A stretch of DNA of 64,000 bases, from assembly GCA_900635495.1 (NCBI GenBank), contig LR134136.1, forward strand, positions 2,914,001-2,978,000, read 5' to 3'. Origin of the DNA: Atlantibacter hermannii (GTDB lineage Bacteria; Pseudomonadota; Gammaproteobacteria; Enterobacterales; Enterobacteriaceae). The notes beneath the pieces are model-generated. The model was not told where the DNA came from. It saw nothing but the letters and a program-made list of their open reading frames with translations, and searched no databases. A program made the translations under genes and the position numbers. Shown piece by piece: positions 45,092 through 52,864 of the stretch (positions are counted from its first letter, which is position 1; every line of letters starts with the position of its first letter).

Positions 45092-46227
45092 ATGAATAGG
45101 AAAGTACTGGCACTTGTTATTCCTGCTTTATTAGCAGCAGGCGCAGCTCACTCTGCGGAAATGTATAATAAAAATGGTAACAAAGTAGATTTTTACGGCA
45201 AAATCGATGCCCGCCATCAGTTCTCTGACAAACCCTGGCGATGACGGCGATATGACCTACGCCCGTCTGGGTATGAAAGGCGAAACACAAATCAACCCTG
45301 CATTAGTGGGCTATGGCCAGTGGGAATTCAACATCAACGCGAATGGCTATGAAAACGGCGGCAGCGGGTTCTCTACGCGTCTGGCGTTTGCAGGCCTGAA
45401 ATTTGGCGAATTCGGTTCATTCGATTATGGCCGTAACTACGGCGTGCTGTACGATGTGGAAGCCTGGACCGATATGCTGCCAGTTTTCGGTGGTGACTCT
45501 TACACCTACACTGACAACTTTATGACCACCCGTGCCGATGGCCTGGCTACTTACCGCGTTACCGATTTCTATGGTCTGGTCGATGGCCTGAATTTTGCCC
45601 TTCAGTATCAGGGCGCGAATGAAGGTAAAAGCGGCGAGCAAGAAGGCACCGGCAACCGCGGCAACAGCAATATTCGTAAAGACAACGGCGACGGTTGGGG
45701 TATTTCCACCACTTATGACTTCGGTATGGGCTTCAGCGCTGGCGCGGCTTATGCGTCTTCTGACCGTACCAACGACCAGGTTAATCGTAGTACCGCAGGC
45801 GGCGACAAAGCTGACGCATGGACTGTCGGTCTGAAATATGACGATAACAATATTTACCTTGCCGCCATGTATGCGGAAACCCGCAACATGACGCCGTTCG
45901 GCGATAATAATGCAAATATCGCTAACAAAACCCAGAATTTTGAAGTTACCGCACAGTACCTGTTTGACTTCGGTCTGAAACCGGAAGTGTCATACCTGCA
46001 ATCTAAAGGTAAAAACCTGGCTCAGGATGGTCGCATTGCAAACCGCTATGACGATCAAGACCTGGTGAAATACGTATCCGTAGGTTCCTACTACTACTTC
46101 AACAAAAACTTCTCCACCTATGTTGATTACAAAATCAACCTGCTGGATGAAGACGACGAGTTCTACAAAGCCGCTGGCAATCTCTACTGACGATGTGGTC
46201 GGTATTGGTATGATTTACCAGTTCTAA
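45092..46227 (+). CDS. OmpS1/YedS-type general porin, frameshifted
   Basis: This is a trimeric outer-membrane porin of the OmpC/OmpF family. A signal peptide MNRKVLALVIPALLAAGAAHS precedes the mature start AEMYNKNGNKVDFYGKIDAR. An extra A in 45230-45232 and another in 46179-46180 break the frame. With both removed the protein is 377 residues and ends ...GIGMIYQF, with the terminal Phe required for BAM insertion. The constriction loop L3 region reads DVEAWTDMLPVFGGDSY (the PEFGG-like motif as PVFGG). Position next to yedR matches Salmonella ompS1 and the E. coli yedS pseudogene. Confidence 0.85.
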
Positions 46228-46283
46228 TTTTGTGAAACTGCTGCGTGCCTGGTCAACCCTGGCCGCGTGACGGTAACCATGCA

Positions 46284-46319
46284 AAGCCTGAGTTTGGGAA
46301 ACTGAACCCAGGCTTTTTT
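46284..46319 (+). terminator. Porin terminator
   Basis: AAGCCTG (46284-46290) pairs with CAGGCTT (46309-46315), with an inner AGTTT/AAACT stem, followed by T6. It lies 56 bases downstream of the porin stop. Confidence 0.85.
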
Positions 46320-46455
46320 GCTGGAAAGACGCACAGGTAAAGGACCATGCAGATTTATCTGCTCGCGCTTTTAAGTTTGAGGGAAGACAATACAGGCACC
46401 GCACAGCAAGTGTGACCGGCGTCGTTGAAAGGAAGGTAGCTAACTGTTTGAATAG

Positions 46456-46545
46456 TGGCGGAGAGAGGGGGATTTGAACCCCCGGTAGAGTTGCCCCTAC
46501 TCCGGTTTTCGAGACCGGTCCGTTCAGCCGCTCCGGCATCTCTCC
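46456..46545 (-). tRNA. serU: tRNA-Ser (anticodon CGA)
   Basis: A 90-base class II tRNA on the minus strand beginning GGAGAGATGCCGGAG, with CCGGTCTCGAAAACCGG as anticodon arm and a long variable arm, ending CCA. Matches E. coli serU, next to mtfA as in E. coli. Confidence 0.97.
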
Positions 46546-46639
46546 GTTTTGAACGGTTGCCATAATGCCAGGATCTTTGGCATTTTAATAGCCCTTGCCC
46601 TTTCGATTTTGTTCAAACGATGACTTTGCGAGCAGATAG

Positions 46640-47437
46640 ATGATTAAGTGGCCGTGGAAAACGAGTGAATCCACTTCGACATCATCCCTACCCTGGGATG
46701 ATGCGTTTACTCTTCCTGTACTGGCAGGCTTTTCGGCCAGTGAACAACAGAAATTAATCCGTCTCGCGGAGCGTTTCTTACAACAAAAAAGGCTGGTCCC
46801 TCTTCAGGGATTTGAGCTGGACGAACTAAAAACAGCGCGTATCGCTCTGCTCTTTTGCCTGCCTGTGCTTGAGCTGGGGGTCGAATGGCTGGATGGTTTT
46901 CACGAAGTGCTGATCTACCCCGCGCCTTTTGTGGTGGACGATGAATGGGAAGATGACATTGGTCTGGTTCATAACCAGCGCTCGGTACAATCCGGCCAAA
47001 GCTGGCAGCAGGGGCCAGTGGTACTCAACTGGCTCGATATCCACGACTCGTTTGACGTCTCCGGCTTTAATCTGATTGTTCATGAAGTGGCCCATAAGCT
47101 GGATATGCGCAACGGCGACAGAGCCAACGGCATTCCGTTTATCGCGTTGCGCGATGTCGCTGGCTGGGAGCACGATTTACATGCCGCCATGAGTAATATC
47201 CAGGATGAAATCGACCTGGTCGGTGAAAACGCCACCAGTATTGATGCTTATGCCGCCACGGATCCTGCTGAGTGCTTTGCCGTACTGTCTGAATACTTTT
47301 TTAGTGCGCCGTTGCTGTTTGCACCACGCTTTCCTTCACTCTGGCAACGCTTTTGCCAGTTTTATCGCCAGGATCCCCTTAAACGGCTATACCCTGGAGA
47401 GTCAGGTGCCGATGCCGTCGGTTTTCAGCTGCATTAA
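46640..47437 (+). CDS. mtfA: Mlc titration factor A (zinc peptidase)
   Basis: MtfA (YeeI) is a cytoplasmic zinc metallopeptidase that binds the glucose repressor Mlc and so affects ptsG. It has 265 residues, the E. coli length. The gluzincin motif HEVAHKLD (about residues 149-156) supplies two zinc His and the catalytic Glu, and DPAECFAVLSEYFF supplies the distal Glu. It starts MIKWPWKTSESTSTSSLPWD. Lies between serU and the first tRNA-Asn. Confidence 0.97.
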   Translation: MIKWPWKTSESTSTSSLPWDDAFTLPVLAGFSASEQQKLIRLAERFLQQKRLVPLQGFELDELKTARIALLFCLPVLELGVEWLDGFHEVLIYPAPFVVDDEWEDDIGLVHNQRSVQSGQSWQQGPVVLNWLDIHDSFDVSGFNLIVHEVAHKLDMRNGDRANGIPFIALRDVAGWEHDLHAAMSNIQDEIDLVGENATSIDAYAATDPAECFAVLSEYFFSAPLLFAPRFPSLWQRFCQFYRQDPLKRLYPGESGADAVGFQLH

Positions 47438-47489
47438 TCATCAGACTGACGTTAAAACAGGCAATTGAATCAACGCGTTAAATTTTGCA

Positions 47490-47518
47490 TTGACACAAAA
47501 AGGGCTCGCCATTACTAT
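47490..47518 (+). promoter_or_regulatory. Promoter of tRNA-Asn copy 1
   Basis: TTGACA (47490-47495), 17 bases, TACTAT (47513-47518), then a GC-rich CGACCC discriminator-like stretch. Consensus -35 and ideal spacing upstream of the tRNA. Confidence 0.85.
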
Positions 47519-47536
47519 GCGACCCGTTCACACGAT

Positions 47537-47612
47537 TCCTCTGTAGTTCAGTCGGTAGAACGGCGGACTGTTAATCCGTATGTCACTGGTTCGAGTCCAG
47601 TCAGAGGAGCCA
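47537..47612 (+). tRNA. tRNA-Asn (anticodon GTT), copy 1
   Basis: A 76-base tRNA beginning TCCTCTGTAGTTCAGTCGG with GGACTGTTAATCC as anticodon arm, ending GCCA. Identical to E. coli tRNA-Asn. One of three copies in this window, each with the same terminator. Confidence 0.98.
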
Positions 47613-47620
47613 AATTTGAA

Positions 47621-47653
47621 AAGCCCGCTTAAGGAAACTTAAGCGGGCTTTTT
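47621..47653 (+). terminator. Terminator of tRNA-Asn copy 1
   Basis: AAGCCCGCTTAAG (47621-47633), loop GAAA, CTTAAGCGGGCTT (47638-47650) and a T run. The perfect 13-bp stem lies five bases before the end of the converging membrane-protein gene and probably serves both. Confidence 0.93.
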
Positions 47654-47657
47654 GCTG

Positions 47658-48148
47658 TCAGGCTTTTTTAACGTCCGGCTGTTGTAGCTGCTCCCCCGCC
47701 ATCACTTTCTGCGCCCGCAACCACACAATCTGCGCCTGTACGGCAACCATAATGGCAATAAGCACAATAATTTCGCCAAAGCCGTTATGCGGTTGCGGAT
47801 GGTTAAAGTATAACCAGGTACCAAGTACACATTTAAAGGCCACCAGCCCGAGGAATAAACCTATCGTCAGCGCATTTCCCTGGCTGTAGATTTGGCATCA
47901 ATCACGGTAAGGCGGGTCAGATTACCACGCATCACGCCAGTCACCGCACTCGCGCCGACACTTAACACCACGGTTGCCCATGCGATAGCGTCAGTCGGGA
48001 GATAAAACCCACCAATGATCAGGCCAACAATGGCGTAAATTTTCGCCATTTTGAACCGGCCATGCTCACGGACTTCACTGCGGATCGTTTGTTTGTAAAC
48101 GGACCAGGCTGTCAGGGCAATCAGCATCAGGATTTGGGTGGTCGTCAT
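47658..48148 (-). CDS. Membrane protein of unknown function, one frameshift
   Basis: The chain starts MTTTQILMLIALTAWSVYKQ and reads to GNLTRLTVIDAKSTA. Restoring a base at 47882-47883 continues it as QGNALTIGLFLGLVAFKCVL, WLYFNHPQPHNGFGEIIVLI and so on to DVKKA, 163 residues. Four or five transmembrane helices are visible (IYAIVGLIIGGFYL; AIAWATVVLSVGASAVTGVM; LFLGLVAFKCVLGTWLYF; IIVLIAIMVAVQAQIVWL). I do not recognise the family. It is transcribed leftward between ldtA and a tRNA-Asn, an insertion-prone spot. The first half and second half are both clearly membrane-like, so the frameshift correction is sound. Confidence 0.7.
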
Positions 48149-48231
48149 TTTTCACCTCAGCGGTTGAGAGTAACGGGCGATGAAAAAATCTTACCACTGG
48201 AAAGATAAACATCACATCAACCAAACCCACG

Positions 48232-48264
48232 AAAAAAAAACCAGGCGCTAAAGCCTGGTTTTTC
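48232..48264 (-). terminator. ldtA terminator
   Basis: AACCAGGC (48239-48246) and GCCTGGTT (48253-48260) pair around GCTAAA; leftward a long U tract follows (A run 48232-48240). Lies 18 bases past the ldtA stop. Confidence 0.92.
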
Positions 48265-48278
48265 TGAATTGCTGCGGA

Positions 48279-49214
48279 TCAGAAAGCTATACCACCCGTT
48301 GAAGCGTTGATTTGTACCGGCATGCCGGAGCGGCGTTCAAGCGCTTCCGTGACCAACTGCTCGTTGGCATCCGGGCTTTTGATCTCTTTACGCAATGTAG
48401 ACGTCAGCGTAATGGGCACTTTTTTATCCGATTCAAATTCCGTACGGTTGCGCGACAGCGGTTCGTGCACTTCCAGCCAGCGGCTTCCATCCGGCTCAAC
48501 GGTGGTTTTCACCGGTTGATCGATCAGCTGTACGCGGGTTCCCACCGGGACATTATCAAACAGGAATTTAATGTCATCATCGCGCAGACGGATACAGCCC
48601 TGGCTCACACGCAAACCAATACCGAAATTGGCATTAGTGCCGTGGATGGCATACAAACGGCCAATATAGATGGCATACAGACCCATTGGGTTATCCGGTC
48701 CGGCCGGAACAAACGCCGGTAAGGTAATGCCTTCTTTTGCATATTCGCGACGGGTATTGGCAGTGGGCGTCCAGGACGGGGCTTCCTGTTTGCGTTCCAC
48801 TTTAGTCACCCAGTTACGCGGCGTCTCCCTGCCCGCCTGGCCGATGCCAATTGGCAGCACCACCACGGTGTCGCTGTCCGGCGGATAGTAGTAAAGACGC
48901 ATCTCCGCGCTGTTAACCACAATCCCTTTGCGTGGCGTATCCGGCAGGATCACCTGCTGGGGAATAATCAACTGGCTGCCCGGTTTCGGCAAATACGGGT
49001 CCACGCCCGGATTGGCTTCCAGCATGTTACTCAGCCCGAGCCCATACATCGCTGCGAAATACTCCAGCGGCTCAGTATTGCCTTCGGGCACCGTAATGGT
49101 CACGTTACTGCCTACCAGGCGGCTGCCTTCAGGAGGCAATGGATAGGTTGTCGCCCAGGCGACACGCAGTGTCGAAACCAGAAGTAAAAATGAAACAATC
49201 AATAAACGAAGCAT
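48279..49214 (-). CDS. ldtA: L,D-transpeptidase ErfK/LdtA
   Basis: ErfK (LdtA) is a periplasmic L,D-transpeptidase that attaches Braun lipoprotein to peptidoglycan. It has 311 residues (E. coli 310). A signal peptide (MLRLLIVSFLLLVSTLRVAWA) is followed by a LysM-like segment (SNMLEANPGVDPYLPKPGSQ) and the YkuD catalytic domain with HGTNANFGIGLRVSQGCIRL, containing the catalytic His and the nucleophilic Cys. The TYPLPPEGSRLVG mature start is the ErfK signature. Followed by its own terminator. Confidence 0.96.
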   Translation of the reverse strand: MLRLLIVSFLLLVSTLRVAWATTYPLPPEGSRLVGSNVTITVPEGNTEPLEYFAAMYGLGLSNMLEANPGVDPYLPKPGSQLIIPQQVILPDTPRKGIVVNSAEMRLYYYPPDSDTVVVLPIGIGQAGRETPRNWVTKVERKQEAPSWTPTANTRREYAKEGITLPAFVPAGPDNPMGLYAIYIGRLYAIHGTNANFGIGLRVSQGCIRLRDDDIKFLFDNVPVGTRVQLIDQPVKTTVEPDGSRWLEVHEPLSRNRTEFESDKKVPITLTSTLRKEIKSPDANEQLVTEALERRSGMPVQINASTGGIAF

Positions 49215-49363
49215 AGCGTTCCTTATCGAGTCAGAACTTTAAGCATAGATTGTCAAAAGATGACTGGATGTAACAGAAGTATGATCTTATAGCCACCTTC
49301 GCCCAAAACGCCCATTCTCTTCTGTCCTAAAAAGTCCTTCGCATGCGCAAAAACGCCGCAGAA

Positions 49364-49384
49364 AATTGATAACAATTATCATTT
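49364..49384 (+). promoter_or_regulatory. Fur box upstream of sitA
   Basis: The stretch around ATTGATAACAATTATCAT closely matches the Fur consensus (GATAATGATAATCATTATC) as overlapping inverted hexamers. It lies about 75 bases before the sitA start, where Fur would repress at high iron. Confidence 0.8.
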
Positions 49385-49410
49385 GCCACTTTATATAGCT
49401 TAAGCTAAGT

Positions 49411-49430
49411 TTTATAGCAGATGCTATAAA
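49411..49430 (+). promoter_or_regulatory. MntR-type box upstream of sitA
   Basis: TTTATAGCAGATGCTATAAA is a perfect dyad with the TAGC-N4-GCTA core of enteric MntR sites (AACATAGC-N4-GCTATGTT). It sits 28 bases before the sitA start, where MntR binding would repress sit at high manganese. Confidence 0.75.
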
Positions 49431-49457
49431 CGAATAAATATCAAACAGGAGACGGGC

Positions 49458-50375
49458 ATGACATTCACGGGCAGATGGCGCAACGCAATCCTGATCGCCT
49501 CACTGGCTGGCGGCGTATTGCTGTCGTTTCAGGCCAGCGCACAGGAGAAATTCAAAGCGGTAACGACATTCACCGTGATTGCCGATATGGCAAAAAATGT
49601 CGCGGGCGACGTCGCGGAGGTGGAGTCCATTACTAAACCCGGTGCGGAAATTCATGAATACCAGCCTACGCCCGGCGATATCAAACGTGCCCAGGGCGCA
49701 AAGCTTATCCTGGCAAATGGCATGAATCTCGAACTGTGGTTTCAAAAGTTTTACCAGCATCTGAAAGGTGTACCGGAGGTGGTGGTCACCCGAGGCATCA
49801 CGCCAGTCGCGATTGGCAATGGGCCCTATCAGGGAAAACCCAATCCTCATGCCTGGATGTCGCCGGATAACGCGATGATCTATGTCGATAATATCCGCGA
49901 TGCGTTTATTCAGTACGATCCGGCGAATGCCGGGACCTATCGCGCCAATGCACAGCGTTATAAAGAAAAAATCGCCGCCACCCTCGCGCCATTGCATCAA
50001 AAACTCGATGAATTACCCGCCGGGCAGCGCTGGCTGGTCACCAGCGAAGGTGCCTTCTCCTATCTGGCCCGCGATATGGGGCTGAAAGAGTTATATCTTT
50101 GGCCAATCAATGCCGATCAGCAGGGTACGCCGCAGCAGGTGCGTAACGTGGTGGATACCATTAAGCGCGAAAATATCCCCACCATTTTTAGTGAAAGTAC
50201 CGTTTCCGATAAACCCGCCCGTCAGGTTGCCCGGGAAACGAGCGCGCATTATGGCGGTGTGTTGTATGTCGATTCGCTCAGCAGCGCCGACGGTCCGGTA
50301 CCGACCTATATCGATTTGTTGCGCGTCACCACCGACACCATTGTCACCGGCATTCGCGAGGGGGCAGCACCATGA
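49458..50375 (+). CDS. sitA: Mn/Fe ABC transporter substrate-binding protein SitA
   Basis: SitA is the periplasmic cluster A-I metal-binding protein for Mn(II) and Fe(II). It has 305 residues with signal peptide ending SFQASAQ (about residue 30). Metal-binding positions lie in AEIHEYQPTPGDI (His), PNPHAWMSPDN (His) and later Glu/Asp in VTSEGAFSYLARDMG and VLYVDSLS. It starts MTFTGRWRNA behind AGGAG. First gene of sitABCD; upstream Fur and MntR-type boxes indicate dual metal control. Confidence 0.97.
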   Translation: MTFTGRWRNAILIASLAGGVLLSFQASAQEKFKAVTTFTVIADMAKNVAGDVAEVESITKPGAEIHEYQPTPGDIKRAQGAKLILANGMNLELWFQKFYQHLKGVPEVVVTRGITPVAIGNGPYQGKPNPHAWMSPDNAMIYVDNIRDAFIQYDPANAGTYRANAQRYKEKIAATLAPLHQKLDELPAGQRWLVTSEGAFSYLARDMGLKELYLWPINADQQGTPQQVRNVVDTIKRENIPTIFSESTVSDKPARQVARETSAHYGGVLYVDSLSSADGPVPTYIDLLRVTTDTIVTGIREGAAP

Positions 50376-51184
50376 TTTCGCCATTCAGGCGCGATAACGC
50401 GCCAGTTATCGCTCATCAGGGGCCTGGCGTCGTGGTAAACCAGGCAACGGTCACCTGGCGCAACGGCCATACGGCGCTGCGCGACGCCTCTTTTCAACTC
50501 CCACAAGGCAGTATTACCGCCCTGCTGGGTGTCAACGGTGCCGGCAAATCCACCCTGTTTAAAGCCATTATGGGCCTGGTGCCGCTGGCGAAGGGTGACA
50601 TCACGCTCCTGGGGATGCCGGTCAAAACCGCGCTTCGCGGCAATCAGGTGAGTTATGTCCCCCAGTCTGAAGAGGTGGACTGGAATTTCCCGGTGCTGGT
50701 GGAAGATGTGGTTATGATGGGCCGTTACGGCTATATGGGCTGGCTTCGCCGCCCGTCCGCCGCCGATCGCCACGCCGTTGATCAGGCGCTCGCCCGGGTG
50801 GATATGGCGCACTTACGCCAGCGGCAAATCGGTGAGCTGTCCGGCGGGCAGAAAAAGCGCGTGTTCTTAGCCCGTGCGCTGGCTCAAAACGGTCAACTGA
50901 TCCTGCTGGATGAACCCTTTACCGGCGTTGATGTGAAAACCGAGCAGCAAATTGTCGCGTTACTCGGCCAGCTTCGCGATGAGGGAAGAACGCTGCTGGT
51001 TTCCACCCATAATCTGGCCAGCGTGCCCGCTTTTTGCGACCACACATTACTGATAAACGGCAGCGTGGTGGCATGCGGCAAAACCGCCGAGACGTTTACC
51101 CGCGCCAATATCGAGCAGGCATTCGGCGGCGTTTCTCATCATTTATTCAGCACCGTCGCCGCCCCCTGTCAGGAGGCGATATGA
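50372..51184 (+). CDS. sitB: Mn/Fe ABC transporter ATPase SitB
   Basis: SitB is the ATP-binding subunit. It has 270 residues with Walker A LLGVNGAGKSTLFKA, signature ELSGGQKKRVFLARAL and Walker B LILLDEPFTGVD, then the switch His in VSTHNLAS. It overlaps sitA by four bases and sitC by four bases (ATGA junctions). Confidence 0.97.
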   Translation: MISPFRRDNAPVIAHQGPGVVVNQATVTWRNGHTALRDASFQLPQGSITALLGVNGAGKSTLFKAIMGLVPLAKGDITLLGMPVKTALRGNQVSYVPQSEEVDWNFPVLVEDVVMMGRYGYMGWLRRPSAADRHAVDQALARVDMAHLRQRQIGELSGGQKKRVFLARALAQNGQLILLDEPFTGVDVKTEQQIVALLGQLRDEGRTLLVSTHNLASVPAFCDHTLLINGSVVACGKTAETFTRANIEQAFGGVSHHLFSTVAAPCQEAI

Positions 51185-52041
51185 CGTGGTTGCTTGAACC
51201 TTTTCAGTACGGCTGGATGGTAAACGCCATGTGGGTGTCGGCGCTGGTCGGCGGCGTCTGCGCATTCCTCTCCTGCTATTTAATGCTCAAAGGCTGGTCG
51301 TTAATTGGCGATGCGCTTTCTCATGCGATTGTGCCGGGCGTGGCGGGCGCCTGGATGCTTGGCCTGCCCTTTTCGCTCGGGGCGTTTTTCTCCGGTGGAC
51401 TGGCGGCTGCGGCGATGCTGTTTCTGAACCACCGCACCCGGCTGCGGGAAGATGTCATCATCGGTCTGATCTTTTCCTCTTTTTTTGCCCTCGGGCTGTT
51501 TATGGTGTCGCTCAACCCAACAGCCGTGAATATTCAAACCATTGTGATGGGGAACGTGCTGACCATCGCCCCGGAAGATATTCTCCAGTTGTCCGTTATC
51601 TGCGGCATTACGCTGCTGATCCTGTTGATTAAATGGAAAGATTTACTGGTCACGTTTTTTGACGAGACCCACGCCCGCGCCATTGGGCTTAATCCGGTCT
51701 GGCTAAAATGCCTCTTTTTTACGCTGCTTTCGGCCTGTACCGTGGCGGCGCTGCAAACCGTCGGCGCGTTCCTGGTGATTTCACTGGTGGTCACGCCAGG
51801 CGCGACAGCGTGGTTGTTCACCGATCGTTTTCCCCGCCTGATTATTATCGCCGTGGCGCTCGGCAGCCTGAGTTGCTTCTTCGGCGCATGGCTCAGTTAC
51901 TACCTTGATGGCGCGACAGGCGGCATTATCGTTACGCTGCAAACGCTGATTTTTGTGCTGGCGTTCTTCTTCGCGCCCCGGCATGGCGTTCTCGCTGCCC
52001 GGAGACGCCGTTTAACGCGTCAGGTGGTGCCCCATGGTTGA
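51181..52041 (+). CDS. sitC: Mn/Fe ABC transporter permease SitC
   Basis: SitC is one of two ABC-3 family permeases of the importer. The 286-residue protein starts MTWLLEPFQYGWMVNAMWVS at 51181, overlapping sitB. Eight or so transmembrane helices are apparent and the ABC-3 motifs GDALSHAIVPGVAGAWMLG and TVGAFLVISLVVTPGATAWL are present. A longer frame upstream lies within sitB and is rejected. It overlaps sitD by eight bases. Confidence 0.96.
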   Translation: MTWLLEPFQYGWMVNAMWVSALVGGVCAFLSCYLMLKGWSLIGDALSHAIVPGVAGAWMLGLPFSLGAFFSGGLAAAAMLFLNHRTRLREDVIIGLIFSSFFALGLFMVSLNPTAVNIQTIVMGNVLTIAPEDILQLSVICGITLLILLIKWKDLLVTFFDETHARAIGLNPVWLKCLFFTLLSACTVAALQTVGAFLVISLVVTPGATAWLFTDRFPRLIIIAVALGSLSCFFGAWLSYYLDGATGGIIVTLQTLIFVLAFFFAPRHGVLAARRRRLTRQVVPHG

Positions 52042-52864
52042 GTGGATTATGGCCCCGCTGGGCTTCGACTTTATGGTGAATGCGCTGATTATCTCCGCGC
52101 TGATCGCCCTTCCCTGCGCACTGTTATCCTGCTTTTTAGTGCTTAAGGGCTGGGCGCTGATGGGCGATGCCATGAGCCACGCGGTCTTTCCAGGTGTGGT
52201 GATCGCCTGGATGCTCGGCCTGCCTTTTGCTTCCGGGGCCTTTGTCGCGGGGATGTTGTGCGCGCTGGCAACGGGATATTTAAAAGATAACAGCCGTATT
52301 CGTCACGATACGGCGATGGGCATTGTGTTTTCCGGTATGTTTGGATTTGGGCTGGTGCTCTACGTCTGGTTGCAACCCGACGTGCATCTGGATCATATCC
52401 TGTTTGGCGATATGTTAGGTATCGGCTTCGCCGACATTCGCGATACGGCGCTGGTCACGCTGCTTACCGTCGGGATTATCGCCGCGATTTGGCGCGATTT
52501 ACTGCTCCACGCCTTCGATCCAGTCCAGGCGCAGGCGGTGGGATTACACACCCGGCTGTTGCATTACGGGTTGCTGGCGCTGTTAGCGCTGACGATTGTG
52601 GCGTCCCTAAAAGCGGTGGGGATCATTCTCGCGATTGCGATCCTGATCGCCCCGGGCGCAATTGCTTTCTTACTGACCCGCACATTTGGCGCAATGTTGC
52701 TGGTGTCGGTGGCGGTGGCGATGGTGGCCTCGCTGAGCGGCGTCTGGCTGTCGTTTTATCTCGACAGCGCGCCTGCACCCACCATTGTGCTGGTATTCAG
52801 TCTGCTGTTCGTTCTGGCGATGCTGGCTAACCGACGTCAGTCAGCATTGCCCTCCAGCGCCTGA
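52034..52864 (+). CDS. sitD: Mn/Fe ABC transporter permease SitD
   Basis: SitD is the second permease, 276 residues, similar to SitC. It has LKGWALMGDAMSHAVFPGVV near residue 38 and VGIILAIAILIAPGAIAFLL in the C-terminal half, the ABC-3 signatures. It starts MVEWIMAPLGFDFMVNALII inside the end of sitC. Its stop lies inside the end of the converging yeeO gene (overlap of 28 bases). Confidence 0.96.
   Translation: MVEWIMAPLGFDFMVNALIISALIALPCALLSCFLVLKGWALMGDAMSHAVFPGVVIAWMLGLPFASGAFVAGMLCALATGYLKDNSRIRHDTAMGIVFSGMFGFGLVLYVWLQPDVHLDHILFGDMLGIGFADIRDTALVTLLTVGIIAAIWRDLLLHAFDPVQAQAVGLHTRLLHYGLLALLALTIVASLKAVGIILAIAILIAPGAIAFLLTRTFGAMLLVSVAVAMVASLSGVWLSFYLDSAPAPTIVLVFSLLFVLAMLANRRQSALPSSA

Larger units (their letters stand above)
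47523..47656 (+). repeat. Long repeat with copy at 56990-57123 (and 54477-54600)
   Basis: The tRNA-Asn gene plus its leader and terminator forms a block of about 134 bases, identical between 47523-47656 and 56990-57123. A slightly shorter, one-base-different copy lies at 54477-54600. All three are in the same orientation, so recombination would delete or duplicate the sit-yeeO and cbl-nac segments between them. Confidence 0.85.
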
